From contig ONOQ01000007.1 in the NCBI GenBank assembly GCA_900319485.1, forward strand, positions 1-64,000: a DNA stretch of 64,000 nucleotides, written 5' to 3'. The notes beneath the pieces were generated by a model. The model was given only the letters and a program-made list of their open reading frames with translations, was not told where the DNA came from and did no database searches. Source of the stretch: an uncultured Bacteroidales bacterium (GTDB lineage Bacteria; Bacteroidota; Bacteroidia; Bacteroidales; UBA932). The translations under genes were made by a program, and so were the position numbers. This document shows positions 1-9,415 of this stretch, in pieces; position 1 is the first letter of the stretch, and each line of letters begins with the position of its first letter.

Positions 1-612
1 ATGTACTCATATATGGAGGACAGGATTGCGTATTTCAAGCCCGGGGAGGTTGCCGTGGTGCTCTACAACGAGGGTAAGGAGGAGACGCTATTCACCCGCA
101 CCCTGGAGGCGCGGCAGGTCCTGACCGTAAGTATATCGGCCCCTGGTGAGGCCGATGGCGGGGCGTCGTCCATAAGGGTGTCGCTGGACACCAGCAAGAC
201 CTGGCTCACGGACAACTGGGTGATAGGCGGGGACAATTCCGGCGGAGGCCAGGGCGGCGGGTCCGTTCCCGATGCCTGTTCGGTTGCCGAAGCCCGCGGA
301 AAAATCGGCCAGAAAGACATATGGGTGTACGGCTACATAGTTGGAGGGGACCTCACCACATCGGCCAGCGGAAATGCAAAGACCACGGGCATCACAAAGG
401 CCACGCACTTTGCCATGGCCGACCGCTCCACTATCACTGACAAAACCGCCTGCATCGCCGTGGAACTGCCTGCGGGGAAGGTGCGGGACGCCCTTAACCT
501 GGTTGCCCACCCTGACCTTGTGGGGACACGGGTCTACGTGAAGGGAGAGATTGTGGAGAAGTACTTCGGGACGATCGGCCTCAAGGGAACCAGCGACTAC
601 ATTATGAAATGA
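1..612 (+). CDS. DUF6359-domain protein, 5' end cut by window
   Basis: The reading frame is open to the first base of the window, so the visible 203 residues are probably the C-terminal part of a longer protein. Residues ~1-75 are a beta-rich region I do not recognise, followed by a Gly/Ser linker (~77-88) and then a domain of ~110 residues with the pattern VWVYGYIVGG, ALNL and KYFGTIGLKGTSDY. That pattern matches DUF6359, an OB-fold-like module common in Bacteroidota surface proteins and lipoproteins. The biochemical role of this domain is not known to me. It is convergent with cls, whose stop codon directly follows. No terminator is visible between them. Confidence 0.6.
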   Translation: MYSYMEDRIAYFKPGEVAVVLYNEGKEETLFTRTLEARQVLTVSISAPGEADGGASSIRVSLDTSKTWLTDNWVIGGDNSGGGQGGGSVPDACSVAEARGKIGQKDIWVYGYIVGGDLTTSASGNAKTTGITKATHFAMADRSTITDKTACIAVELPAGKVRDALNLVAHPDLVGTRVYVKGEIVEKYFGTIGLKGTSDYIMK

Positions 613-2058
613 CTAGAATTCCCTGTAGAAGAGGCGGACGAAGTTGGACAATATGATCTCCCGGAGGGTCCTTGAAGAGAGCCAGGACTCCAGGGTCCAC
701 TCCTTTGCGCCGGTCAGACGCTCCAGGAAGGCATCCCTGAATCCAAGCGCGGTGTCGCGGTCGAAGATGAAAGTGTTTACCTCGTTGTTGATGGTGAAAC
801 TCCTCACGTCCAGGTTTGTGGCGCCTACTACGGAAAGATAGTCATCGGCCACCATAGTCTTGGAATGGTTGAACTGGCCGTCGGCCTCTATTATCTTGAC
901 GCCGGCCTCCAGGCACTCAGTGTAATAACCGCGGTTGAAGGGGCCCAGGATGGGGGTGTCCACGTTCTTTGATAGCATCACCCTGACGTCCACGCCCCTC
1001 AGGGCTGCGGATTTGAGAGCAAGCAGGAAGGATGCCGGGGGCACAAAGTACGGAGTCTGGAAGTAGACGTACTCACGGGCGTTTCCCAGCACCCATTCGT
1101 AGGCCATCTGGGTGGTGGGCCAGGGGAAATCGGCCTCATCCGTCACTATCTGTACGGCCTTGCCGCCTTCAAGGGGCCTGACAGGCCGGAAATAGTTTCC
1201 AAGAGGCTTTTCCACCTTGCCCTTGCAACTTATCCAGGTGTCAAGGAAAGATGCCTGGAGGCGGGCTACGGCGGGGCCTTCTACACGGAGGTGGGTGTCG
1301 TGCCAGAGATTGAAGTAATTGTCAGAGACATTCATCCCGCCGGTGTAGCCTATGCGGCCGTCAATGACCACTATCTTTCTGTGCTGCTGGCAGTTCAGTC
1401 TCATAATGAAAAGGGGCAGGCCCTGGCTTATGGAGGTGTAGCGCACAACCTCTATCCCGGCCTCTTCCATCGGCCTGAAGAATTTGCGGGGGATGCGCCT
1501 TGCCACAAAACTGTTGAGGAGGAACCTCACCTCCACGCCCTGGCGGGCTTTCTCTATGAGAAGGTCCCTCACTTCCCTTCCGGATGCGTCATTGCCAAAG
1601 CGGAAGTACTCCATATGGATGGAATGCCTGGCGTCAGAGATATCCTTCAGAAGGAGTTCCTTCTTGCGGGCGCCTGAAGAAATCACCTCCAGTTTGTTGC
1701 CTTCATACAGCCTGTTGCCGCTCCCGCAGGCATGGTTCTGGCGTGCCAGCGGGCGGAAAGGAGCATCTATGATTTCAGGAATGCCCTCCGGAAAAAGGAG
1801 GGGGGCCGCCTCCTTCGGTATCTCCTCAAGCATCCTCCTTCTGGCTTCACCGTGGATGAATCTGCGGGCCTTTGCGGTGCGGTAATCCTTGCCGAAAACA
1901 AGGTAGAGGACAAAGCCGGCGATGGGCAAAAACATCATAAGGAGCACCCAGGCCATAGCGGTTTCCTGGACTCTCTTGTCCCTTAAGACAAAATAGCATA
2001 GCGCCAGGCGCAGAAGCACCGGCCAGAGTATTACTATTATGTGCTGGATACTGCCCAT
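613..2058 (-). CDS. cls: Cardiolipin synthase (phospholipase D family)
   Basis: 481 residues. Two N-terminal membrane segments (PLDc_N type, ~residues 4-28 and 34-56) precede two phospholipase D catalytic motifs, HRKIVVIDG near residue 226 and HSKTMVADD near 398. Family knowledge: this enzyme condenses two phosphatidylglycerols to cardiolipin at the inner membrane. The longer possible start at 2079 is rejected because a TATCTTTG promoter element on the same strand (2068-2075) lies downstream of it. Starting at the ATG at 2058 leaves a leader of only a few nucleotides. The gene is divergent from the acyl-CoA ligase at 2121, and the two promoters sit about 13 bp apart. Confidence 0.93.
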   Translation of the reverse strand: MGSIQHIIVILWPVLLRLALCYFVLRDKRVQETAMAWVLLMMFLPIAGFVLYLVFGKDYRTAKARRFIHGEARRRMLEEIPKEAAPLLFPEGIPEIIDAPFRPLARQNHACGSGNRLYEGNKLEVISSGARKKELLLKDISDARHSIHMEYFRFGNDASGREVRDLLIEKARQGVEVRFLLNSFVARRIPRKFFRPMEEAGIEVVRYTSISQGLPLFIMRLNCQQHRKIVVIDGRIGYTGGMNVSDNYFNLWHDTHLRVEGPAVARLQASFLDTWISCKGKVEKPLGNYFRPVRPLEGGKAVQIVTDEADFPWPTTQMAYEWVLGNAREYVYFQTPYFVPPASFLLALKSAALRGVDVRVMLSKNVDTPILGPFNRGYYTECLEAGVKIIEADGQFNHSKTMVADDYLSVVGATNLDVRSFTINNEVNTFIFDRDTALGFRDAFLERLTGAKEWTLESWLSSRTLREIILSNFVRLFYREF

Positions 2059-2067
2059 CGTGTAAGA

Positions 2068-2075
2068 CAAAGATA
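2068..2075 (-). promoter_or_regulatory. -7 promoter element of cls
   Basis: TATCTTTG on the minus strand matches the Bacteroidota consensus TAnnTTTG. It lies about 10 bp before the chosen cls ATG, implying an almost leaderless mRNA. Confidence 0.7.
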
Positions 2076-2088
2076 ACAAAAATATTCG

Positions 2089-2096
2089 TATATTTG
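2089..2096 (+). promoter_or_regulatory. -7 promoter element of the 2121 ligase
   Basis: TATATTTG on the plus strand, 24 bp before the ATG at 2121. It is back-to-back with the cls promoter, so the two divergent genes share a very short control region. Confidence 0.65.
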
Positions 2097-2120
2097 TAGT
2101 CCATACACCTTACCTGACTG

Positions 2121-3704
2121 ATGAACTATCTCAAGAAACTGGAAGCCCAGATTCACCAGAATCCCGAAAAGCCCGCTCTCTGTGACTACGAGGGTGCAAT
2201 TTACACGTACTCGGAGGTGGCGGAACTCATAGAACGCTACCATATCTTTTTCCAGACGGCCGGCATAAAGCCCGGAGACAAGATAGCCATCTGCGCCAGG
2301 AACTCGGCCCGCTGGGGAATACTCTTCTTTGCGGTCAACACCTATGAGGCCGTCGTAGTCCCCATCCTGGCCGATTTCACAGCCAGCGGCACCACAAAAC
2401 TCATTGCGCACTCGGACAGCGTACTCCTTATCGCAGACCCCGAAATCTGGAGCCAGATGTCGCCGGAGGATATGCCTCTGCTGAGGGGCGTCATCAATTC
2501 CAGGGAGGAAGGCCTCCTGTGGCACAAGGACCACGACATCTCCCAGGCCTGGGCCGACAGAGACTCCCTCTTTGAGCAGTGCTACCCGGACGGCTTCAAT
2601 CCGCAGGATGTAATCTATCCCGGCAATGAAAAGGCCCTTGCCTTTATCAATTACACTTCCGGCACCTCGGGTGACCCCAAGGGTGTAATGCTCAGTTACG
2701 GCGCAATGTCAGACATAGTGGAGCAGTGCCAGCAAAAACTGTCCAACACCCCCGACAAACTGGTTTCAATGCTGCCCCTTGCCCATATGTATGGCCTTGC
2801 TATGGAGTTTGTATATCCCTGCTGCACCGGTTTCACAATCTGTTTCCTGGGGAAACTCCCCTCGCCTTCGCTTCTTATGAAGGCCTGCAGCGAAATCCAG
2901 CCCAGCCTTATGATTACGGTTCCGCTGGTAATGGAGAAACTCTACCAGACCCAGATCCTTCCCCAGATGGCCGGCCTTGCGGCGCGTGTCCCCTACCTCA
3001 GGATTCCTTTCTACAAGGGCCTTGGCAAAAAACTTCTCCAATCCCTTGGCGGAAGGCTTGAAACCATACTCATCGGCGGCGCCCCTCTCACCTGGGAGGT
3101 TGAGAGCGGGTTCCGTAAAATCGGCCTTCCATATGCCGTGGGTTATGGAATGACGGAGGCCTGTCCGCTGCTTTCCCTGGAAACCCCGGATCATTTTGAG
3201 CCCGGTTCCTGCGGCAAGCCCACCCACAGCCTGAGGATCGAATCCTCAGACCCTGAACGCATCCCCGGAGAAATCCAGGCGCAGGGTCCCAACCTCACTA
3301 TGGGCTATTACAAGAATCCGGAAGCGGATTCCAAGGCCTGGACCCCGGACGGCTGGTTCCGCACCGGAGACCTTGGCATTATGGACGAGGACGGAAACGT
3401 GTTCATAAAGGGCCGCATCAAGGCCATCATCCTATCCTCCTCCGGTCAGAACATATACCCCGAGGAAGTGGAGCAGGTGCTCTCCAAGCACCCTATGGTG
3501 CAGGAGTCCCTGGTCATAGAGCGCGGCGGCAAGGTAGTTGCCCTGGTATATCCCAAACCCGGTGTGGTACCATCTGAGGAACACATCAGGGACTACACCA
3601 ACCGCTCCCTCCCCGTCTTCAGCCAGATTTTCCGCGTAGAGCTGGTGGATCTCCCCTTCCAGCGCACTGCCAAAGGCACAATCAAGCGCCACCTCTACCA
3701 ATAG
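2121..3704 (+). CDS. AMP-dependent long-chain acyl-CoA ligase (FadD-like)
   Basis: 527 residues of the ANL adenylating superfamily. Visible signatures: the P-loop NYTSGTSGDPKGV near residue 177, the YGMTEACPLL stretch near 340, and the hinge motif GWFRTGDLG near 415, followed by a C-terminal lid domain ending in KGTIKRHLY that carries the expected catalytic lysine. The inferred reaction activates a fatty acid to acyl-AMP and then acyl-CoA; substrate chain length cannot be read from the sequence. It is a clear paralogue of the minus-strand ligase at 5947-7593, with htpG between the two. A strong hairpin terminator follows. Confidence 0.88.
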   Translation: MNYLKKLEAQIHQNPEKPALCDYEGAIYTYSEVAELIERYHIFFQTAGIKPGDKIAICARNSARWGILFFAVNTYEAVVVPILADFTASGTTKLIAHSDSVLLIADPEIWSQMSPEDMPLLRGVINSREEGLLWHKDHDISQAWADRDSLFEQCYPDGFNPQDVIYPGNEKALAFINYTSGTSGDPKGVMLSYGAMSDIVEQCQQKLSNTPDKLVSMLPLAHMYGLAMEFVYPCCTGFTICFLGKLPSPSLLMKACSEIQPSLMITVPLVMEKLYQTQILPQMAGLAARVPYLRIPFYKGLGKKLLQSLGGRLETILIGGAPLTWEVESGFRKIGLPYAVGYGMTEACPLLSLETPDHFEPGSCGKPTHSLRIESSDPERIPGEIQAQGPNLTMGYYKNPEADSKAWTPDGWFRTGDLGIMDEDGNVFIKGRIKAIILSSSGQNIYPEEVEQVLSKHPMVQESLVIERGGKVVALVYPKPGVVPSEEHIRDYTNRSLPVFSQIFRVELVDLPFQRTAKGTIKRHLYQ

Positions 3705-3756
3705 CGCTTGTGTTCCAACTTTCCGCGTGGAGATAAGTCTCTGACTATCAGCTAAA

Positions 3757-3800
3757 TATGCAAAATAGGGTGTCTGAAATCAGACACCCTATTTTGCATA
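3757..3800. terminator. Bidirectional terminator between ligase and htpG
   Basis: A perfect 20-bp inverted repeat (3757-3776 and 3781-3800) with a 4-nt loop, AT-rich at the base and GC-containing near the loop. It lies between two convergent genes and can stop transcription from both sides. Confidence 0.9.
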
Positions 3801-3833
3801 ACACTCTATAAATCAAGTGTTTATTTCCACGCG

Positions 3834-5774
3834 CTATTTCAGCAGGCTGAAGCTTCTTGCGATGAAATCGCTGAGGGCTTTGCCTTTCAGCATTCCGTTG
3901 GAGAGGAGGGCAAGGTCTGCAATCTGGTGCAGGAGTTCGTTTTCCTTGGCAAAGGCGCGGGCCTTTGTCTTCTCTTCCTCCGGGGCGCTTTCGGGGGCCT
4001 CGGCGGGAAGTTCTCCCTGAGGCTTTACATCGGCCTTCTTGGAAGCCCAGATCTTTGCCACCAGAGGATTCTCCATATTCACCGTGATGTTGTAACTCTG
4101 AGGCATTTCTCCGTAGAAGTTCATTCCGCCGCCAAGGGCGCTCATCTCACGGTAACGGCGCATGAATTCGTTCTGGGTGATAAGGACGGGGGCCGATTCC
4201 GCGCCAAGGTTGTCTCCCTGCACGAAGTAGTCGTTGCCCTCCGGTAGGACGGCCTTGAACATATTCTCAAGGTCATAGCGCTCGTCTTCCTTCATCTCAA
4301 GTTTCACCTTGTCCTCCTTGGGGATGAGATTCTCCACGGCGTCGGAGTCAACGCGGGCAAAGCGGATATCCTGGAGTTTCTGCTCAAGGAGATTCACGTA
4401 GTGGGCGTCAAGTTCGCAGTCCATGAGGAGGACGTCGTAGCCCTTGTCCTTTGCGGCCTGGATGTAGGCGTACTGGTCATCGGCCTTTGTGGCATAGAGG
4501 TACACAAGTTTCTTGTCCTTGTCTGTCTGGGCGTCCTTGACGGCTTCCTTGTACTCGTCAAAACTGTAGTACTTGCCGTCCACGTTCTTAAGGAGAGCAA
4601 ACTTCTGGGCCCTCTCGAAGAACTTTTCGTCGGAGAGCATACCGTACTCAATGAAGAGTTTGAGGTTGTCCCACTTAGATTCCAACTGCTCCCTCTCGTC
4701 CTTGAAGATGCCTTCCAGGCGGTCTGCCACCTTCTTTGTGATGTAGGTGGAGATCTTCTTCACGGCGGCGTCGCTCTGAAGGTAGGAGCGGCTCACGTTA
4801 AGCGGGATGTCCGGGGAGTCTATGACACCGTGGAGGAGTGTCATGAAGTCAGGGACTATGTTGTCCACGTGGTCCGTAACGAACATCTGGTTGCAGTAGA
4901 GGGAGATCTTGTTGCGCTCAACAGCAACGCGGTCCTTCAGTTTAGGGAAGTAGAGGATACCGGTGAGGTTGAAAGGATAGTCAACATTGAGGTGGATCCA
5001 GAAAAGCGGCTCCTCGTTCATAGGGAAGAGGGTGCGGTAGAATCCAAGGTAGTCCTCGTCCTTGAGTTCTGAAGGGGCCTTTGTCCATAGTGGCTCCACG
5101 GAGTTTATCACCTTGTCCTTGTCCGTGTCCACGTACTTACCGTCCTTCCACTCCTGCTCCTTTCCAAAGACGATGGGAACGGGCATAAACTTGCAGTACT
5201 TCTGGAGAAGGGACTCTATGCGGGATTTCTCTGCGTATTCCGCGGAATCGTCGTCAAGATAAAGGGTAATGACGGTACCTCTGTCGGCCTTTTCGCAATC
5301 CTCCATAGTGTATTCCGGAGAACCGTCGCAGGTCCATTTGACGGCCTTTGCGCCTTCCTTCCAGGACAGCGTCTCGATGGTCACCTTCTTTGACACCATA
5401 AATGCGCTGTAGAATCCAAGGCCAAAATGGCCGATTATATTCTGGATCTGGTCCTTGTACTTCTCAAGGAACTCTCCGGCGCTGGAGAAGGCAATCTGGT
5501 TGATGTATCTGTCTACCTCCTCCTCCGTCATACCGATACCGTTATCGATAATTTTAAGGGTTTTGGCCTTCTCATCCAGTTCAATGTGAACCTTGAGGTC
5601 TCCAAGTTCCTCCTTGCAGTCTCCTGAAGCGGCCAGGGCCTTCATCTTCTGGGTTGCGTCAACGGCGTTTGCCACAAGTTCCCTCAGGAAAATCTCGTGG
5701 TCACTGTATAGAAACTGCTTGATAACCGGAAATATGTTTTCCGTGGTTACTCCAATCTGTCCTTTGTTTGCCAT
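3834..5774 (-). CDS. htpG: HSP90-family molecular chaperone HtpG
   Basis: 646 residues. The N-terminal GHKL ATPase has ELVANAVDA (~33-41), the DNGIGM box (~97) and GHFGLGFYSAFMV (~122), followed by the middle domain and a C-terminal dimerisation domain that ends SDFIARSFSLL without the eukaryotic MEEVD tail. Family role: ATP-dependent cytosolic chaperone in protein folding and stress. The charged stretch near residue 600 (many Glu/Ala/Pro) is typical of a flexible linker. No TAnnTTTG box is evident in the 110 bp upstream, so its promoter may be a variant or stress-specific form. It is convergent with the 2121 ligase. Confidence 0.97.
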   Translation of the reverse strand: MANKGQIGVTTENIFPVIKQFLYSDHEIFLRELVANAVDATQKMKALAASGDCKEELGDLKVHIELDEKAKTLKIIDNGIGMTEEEVDRYINQIAFSSAGEFLEKYKDQIQNIIGHFGLGFYSAFMVSKKVTIETLSWKEGAKAVKWTCDGSPEYTMEDCEKADRGTVITLYLDDDSAEYAEKSRIESLLQKYCKFMPVPIVFGKEQEWKDGKYVDTDKDKVINSVEPLWTKAPSELKDEDYLGFYRTLFPMNEEPLFWIHLNVDYPFNLTGILYFPKLKDRVAVERNKISLYCNQMFVTDHVDNIVPDFMTLLHGVIDSPDIPLNVSRSYLQSDAAVKKISTYITKKVADRLEGIFKDEREQLESKWDNLKLFIEYGMLSDEKFFERAQKFALLKNVDGKYYSFDEYKEAVKDAQTDKDKKLVYLYATKADDQYAYIQAAKDKGYDVLLMDCELDAHYVNLLEQKLQDIRFARVDSDAVENLIPKEDKVKLEMKEDERYDLENMFKAVLPEGNDYFVQGDNLGAESAPVLITQNEFMRRYREMSALGGGMNFYGEMPQSYNITVNMENPLVAKIWASKKADVKPQGELPAEAPESAPEEEKTKARAFAKENELLHQIADLALLSNGMLKGKALSDFIARSFSLLK

Positions 5775-5888
5775 AGTTATATGTAGTTTTTATTGTATTC
5801 CGGCCGATTATAAGTCAAAACTTGAGCCATATCGGCCTTGCCTGCCATATTGGCAGATATGCGCGTGGGCCTTGTGGAGCGGAAGGAA

Positions 5889-5926
5889 AAAAGTTTTGCC
5901 AGCCTTTTCGGGCTGGCAAAACTTTT
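5889..5926 (-). terminator. Terminator of the 5947-7593 ligase
   Basis: A 16-bp perfect inverted repeat (5889-5904 with 5911-5926) and 6-nt loop, flanked by A/T runs. It lies just downstream of the minus-strand ligase stop and upstream of htpG, separating the two transcripts. Confidence 0.85.
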
Positions 5927-5946
5927 ATTCCGTACGCGCGTAGGGC

Positions 5947-7593
5947 TTATTTATACAGGAACCTGCGGATACTCATCTTTGGAGTTTTCTCGAAGGGCTT
6001 GTCCATAAGTTCAACCTTTGCAATCTGGCTGTAGCCGGGAAGTTGGCGGTTGGCGCCAAGGCGGATGTTCTCAGGGATCTCGGCCTTTGCTTCACTGTCA
6101 AGGAGGGCCTTGGCAATGGACTGCTCATCCAGGAACACCAGGGCTACCAGTTTGCCGCCACGCTCCACCACCACGGATTCCATCACGTAAGGCTGGTTGT
6201 TCACCACTGCCTCAAGTTCCTCGGGGTAGATGTTCTGGCCGGAAGGCCCCAGGATCATATTCTTTGAGCGGCCGCGGATGAAGATGTTGCCTTCTGCGTC
6301 AATGATGCCAAGGTCACCGGTGCGGAGCCAGCCGTCTTCAGTAAATGCATTGGCAGTTGCCTCTTCATTCTTGTAGTAGCCTATTGTGATGTTCTCACCG
6401 CGAGCCTGAATCTCACCAACAACGTGTTGGGGATCATCGGAGTCAATGCGGACCTCGGCCACATCCACGGCCTTGCCGCAGGAACCGGCCACGTACTTGG
6501 TCCAGTGCTCATAGGCCAGAAGCGGGCAGGCCTCGGTCATACCGTAACCCACAAGGTAAGGGAACTTGATCTTCTTGAACAGGCGCTCAACCTCAGGATT
6601 GAGGGCCGCGCCGCCCATAATGAATTCCTGGACGTTGCCGCCGAAAGCCTGCACAAGGCCGTCCTTCACCTTCTTGTAGATGACATTGTTAAGGACAGGG
6701 ACTTTTGTGAGGAACTTGATAAGGGGCTTGTCAAGGGTGGGCTTCACCTTGCTCTTGTAAATCTTTTCCATCACAAGCGGAACGGTGATGAGGAGGTAGG
6801 GCTTTACATCGGCAAAAGCCTTGAGGAGGGTTGCAGGGGTGGGAGCCTTGCCCATCCAGTAGATGGAGGTGCCGTTGCAGAGGGGATACAGGAACTCAAT
6901 CACCAGGCCGTACATATGGGCCATAGGGAGCATTGAGACCATCTTGTCACCCGCAGGGACGTTGCGCTGGGAGTAATCCACGTTTGCGCTGAAGTTGCGG
7001 TAAGTAAGCATTACGCCCTTAGGGTCTCCGGTGCTGCCGGAAGTGTAGTTGATGGTGGATAGGTCGTCCCAGTTGTCCGTGGGGAACACAACGTCTTCAG
7101 GGCCGAATCCCTTGGGATATTTCTCCGCGAAGAGTTTGTCAAGGTTGTCAACCGTTTCCTGGATCTTAGGGTCACGGCAGAAGAGGATCTTCCAGTTGTC
7201 TACGTCAAAGACCACCTTGAGGGCGGGCATCTTCTCCGGGTCCATCTTTGCCCAGCGGGCAGCGTTGGTAAAGAGGGCGATGCTGTCACTGTGATTGACA
7301 AGGCCCATCACGCTTTCCGGGGTGAAATCGGCCAGAATAGGGACGATTACGGTTTCATATGTATTGACGGCAAGGTAGGCAAAGCCCCACTTGGCGCCGT
7401 TGTTGGCGCAGAGGGCAATCTTGTCCCCCTTCTTGAAGCCGGCTTTTTCAAAGACTATGTGGAAACGGGCGATGTCCGTTGCCATTTGGGCGTAAGTAAA
7501 TGAATCTCCGCCGATTGTGTTCAGCGCAGGTTTGTCCCAGAACTTACGGGTAGCGTCCTGAAGGCGCTGAAGATAATGAGGATAATTTGACAT
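5947..7593 (-). CDS. AMP-dependent long-chain acyl-CoA ligase, second copy
   Basis: 548 residues, ANL superfamily. It has the P-loop NYTSGSTGDPKGV near residue 183, YGMTEACPLL near 353 and GWLRTGDLG near 428, and ends with a lid domain carrying KTPKMSIRRFLY. Compared with its paralogue at 2121 it has a ~20-residue insertion in the C-terminal lid (around IAKALLDSEAKAE). The inferred role is fatty-acid activation for lipid synthesis or uptake. It is transcribed from its own TATCTTTG promoter at 7626-7633, divergent from the HAD phosphatase gene. Two copies in one neighbourhood suggest an old duplication. Confidence 0.88.
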   Translation of the reverse strand: MSNYPHYLQRLQDATRKFWDKPALNTIGGDSFTYAQMATDIARFHIVFEKAGFKKGDKIALCANNGAKWGFAYLAVNTYETVIVPILADFTPESVMGLVNHSDSIALFTNAARWAKMDPEKMPALKVVFDVDNWKILFCRDPKIQETVDNLDKLFAEKYPKGFGPEDVVFPTDNWDDLSTINYTSGSTGDPKGVMLTYRNFSANVDYSQRNVPAGDKMVSMLPMAHMYGLVIEFLYPLCNGTSIYWMGKAPTPATLLKAFADVKPYLLITVPLVMEKIYKSKVKPTLDKPLIKFLTKVPVLNNVIYKKVKDGLVQAFGGNVQEFIMGGAALNPEVERLFKKIKFPYLVGYGMTEACPLLAYEHWTKYVAGSCGKAVDVAEVRIDSDDPQHVVGEIQARGENITIGYYKNEEATANAFTEDGWLRTGDLGIIDAEGNIFIRGRSKNMILGPSGQNIYPEELEAVVNNQPYVMESVVVERGGKLVALVFLDEQSIAKALLDSEAKAEIPENIRLGANRQLPGYSQIAKVELMDKPFEKTPKMSIRRFLYK

Positions 7594-7625
7594 ATCTTAG
7601 GTTTTAGGTTTTTCAATACTATCTA

Positions 7626-7633
7626 CAAAGATA
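7626..7633 (-). promoter_or_regulatory. -7 promoter element of the 5947-7593 ligase
   Basis: TATCTTTG on the minus strand, 33 bp upstream of the ATG at 7593. Confidence 0.7.
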
Positions 7634-7661
7634 ACAATTATTTTGGTAAGCAAAAAATCCG

Positions 7662-7669
7662 TATCTTTG
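7662..7669 (+). promoter_or_regulatory. -7 promoter element of the HAD phosphatase-aguB pair
   Basis: TATCTTTG on the plus strand, 20 bp before the ATG at 7690. It likely drives both the HAD gene and aguB, which overlap. Confidence 0.7.
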
Positions 7670-7689
7670 CAGACTGAAAGTAACTTTAG

Positions 7690-8529
7690 ATGAGAAGAAA
7701 ACCTATCATAGCCCTTATCTACGACTTCGACGGCACGCTCTCGCCCGGCAATATGCAGGAGTTCGGCTTCATCCAGGCAGTTGGCCAGACTCCCGCGGAA
7801 TTCTGGGCAAAAAGCGACAACATAGCCAAGGGGCAGGACGCCTCCAACATCCTGGCCTATATGAAGTTAATGCACGACGAAGCCCGCAAGAACCACATCC
7901 GGCTCACCCGCGAAGGCTTCAAGAAATATGGGGCCGATATAAAACTCTACGAGGGTGTCCGTGACTGGTTCCAGAACGTAAACGCCTACGGAAAGGCCCA
8001 CGGCGTGATCATCGAGCACTATATCAACTCCTCCGGCCTCACTGAAATAATCGAGGGCTGCCCCATCGCCAAGGAATTCAAGCACATCTTTGCCGGCAGT
8101 TTCATCTACGACGACAAAGGCGTGGCCGAATGGCCAGGCATAGCCGTGGACTACACCGGAAAGACGCAGTACCTGTATAAGATACAGAAGGGTATCTTCT
8201 CTGCCCGTGACTCAAAACTTGTCAACGAGAGTTGGGCCGATGCCGACAAACGCATCTCCATGGACCATATGATCTACTTCGGAGACGGAGAGACTGACAT
8301 CCCCTCGATGAAACTCGTAAGCCTTTCGGGAGGCAATGCAATTGCCGTCTTTGACCCTTCGCGTCCCGGCAAGAAAGACGCCGCCCGTAAACTCCTGAGG
8401 CAGGGCCGCGTGAACTTCATCACCCCGGCATCCTACACCAAGGACTCCCGCACCTTCCGCCTTGTATGCGCTATCATAGACAAGATCAAGGCCGAGACCG
8501 AACTCCATCAATTCTCCAGATACAAATAA
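7690..8529 (+). CDS. HAD-superfamily phosphatase
   Basis: 279 residues. The haloacid dehalogenase motif I is DFDGT at residues 12-16, with both aspartates present. Motif III/IV is the FGDGETDIPSM stretch near residue 200. The size and layout suggest a phosphoserine-phosphatase-like cytosolic enzyme, but the substrate cannot be read off. Its TAA stop overlaps the ATG of aguB by one base (TAATG), so the two are translationally coupled. Whether the phosphatase has any link to polyamine metabolism or is merely co-transcribed is unknown. Confidence 0.75.
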   Translation: MRRKPIIALIYDFDGTLSPGNMQEFGFIQAVGQTPAEFWAKSDNIAKGQDASNILAYMKLMHDEARKNHIRLTREGFKKYGADIKLYEGVRDWFQNVNAYGKAHGVIIEHYINSSGLTEIIEGCPIAKEFKHIFAGSFIYDDKGVAEWPGIAVDYTGKTQYLYKIQKGIFSARDSKLVNESWADADKRISMDHMIYFGDGETDIPSMKLVSLSGGNAIAVFDPSRPGKKDAARKLLRQGRVNFITPASYTKDSRTFRLVCAIIDKIKAETELHQFSRYK

Positions 8530-9413
8530 TGAGAAAATTAAAAGTTGGTATGGTGCAGCAGCACTGCACCGCAGACATTCCCGGGAACATCGCCCGCCTT
8601 CAGGAAGGGATCCGCGCCTGCGCGGCAAAGGGCGCAGAACTTGTGGTTCTTCAGGAACTTCACAACAGCCTTTACTTCTGCCAGGAGGAAAACGCCAGGC
8701 TCTGTGACCTTGCAGAGCCCATCCCCGGCCCTTCCACTGAGAGTTTCGGCGCGCTTGCCCGCGAACTTGGAATTGTCCTGGTGCTGTCCCTTTTCGAGCG
8801 CCGCACCCCCGGCATCTACCACAATACCGCAGTTGTCCTGGAGAAAGACGGCAGCATCGCCGGCACCTACCGCAAGATGCACATCCCCGACGATCCCCTC
8901 TTCTACGAGAAATTCTACTTTACCCCCGGAGACCTTGGCTTCCAGCCCATAAAAACATCCGTGGGCACTCTTGGAGTGCTCGTTTGCTGGGATCAGTGGT
9001 ACCCTGAAGCAGCGCGTGCAATGGCCCTCAACGGAGCGGAGATGCTCATCTACCCTACCGCAATCGGCGGCGTTCCCACAGACCCCGACTGGGAGCAGGC
9101 CCAGCAGCGCCAGGCCTGGCAACTGGTCCAGAGAGGTCACTCCGTTGCCAACGGCCTGCCGGTTATCACGGTGAACCGCACCGGCGTTGAACCGGATCCC
9201 ACCGGCCACTCAACCGGCATAGACTTCTGGGGCCACTCCTTCGCCACGGGTGCCCAGGGAGAACTCCTAACAGAGTTTGAAAAGAGTGAAGAAGGCGTCC
9301 GCGTGGTTGAACTTGATATGGAACAGAGTGAATACGTCCGCCGCGGCTGGCCCTTCCTCCGTGACCGCCGCATAGATGCCTACGACATCCTCCTTAAACG
9401 TTTTGGGAAATAG
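8529..9413 (+). CDS. aguB: N-carbamoylputrescine amidase
   Basis: 294 residues of the nitrilase/CN-hydrolase fold. The Glu-Lys-Cys triad is visible as QELHNS (~residue 42), YRKMHIPDD (~120) and VCWDQWYPEAAR (~155). Known role: hydrolyses N-carbamoylputrescine to putrescine, CO2 and ammonia, the last step of the agmatine route. The ATG at 8529 is chosen because it overlaps the previous stop (TAATG) and gives the normal N-terminus; a longer frame starting at 8466 lies inside the HAD gene. Its partner, agmatine deiminase, is convergent, with only 2 bp between the two stop codons. Confidence 0.92.
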   Translation: MRKLKVGMVQQHCTADIPGNIARLQEGIRACAAKGAELVVLQELHNSLYFCQEENARLCDLAEPIPGPSTESFGALARELGIVLVLSLFERRTPGIYHNTAVVLEKDGSIAGTYRKMHIPDDPLFYEKFYFTPGDLGFQPIKTSVGTLGVLVCWDQWYPEAARAMALNGAEMLIYPTAIGGVPTDPDWEQAQQRQAWQLVQRGHSVANGLPVITVNRTGVEPDPTGHSTGIDFWGHSFATGAQGELLTEFEKSEEGVRVVELDMEQSEYVRRGWPFLRDRRIDAYDILLKRFGK

Positions 9414-9415
9414 CG

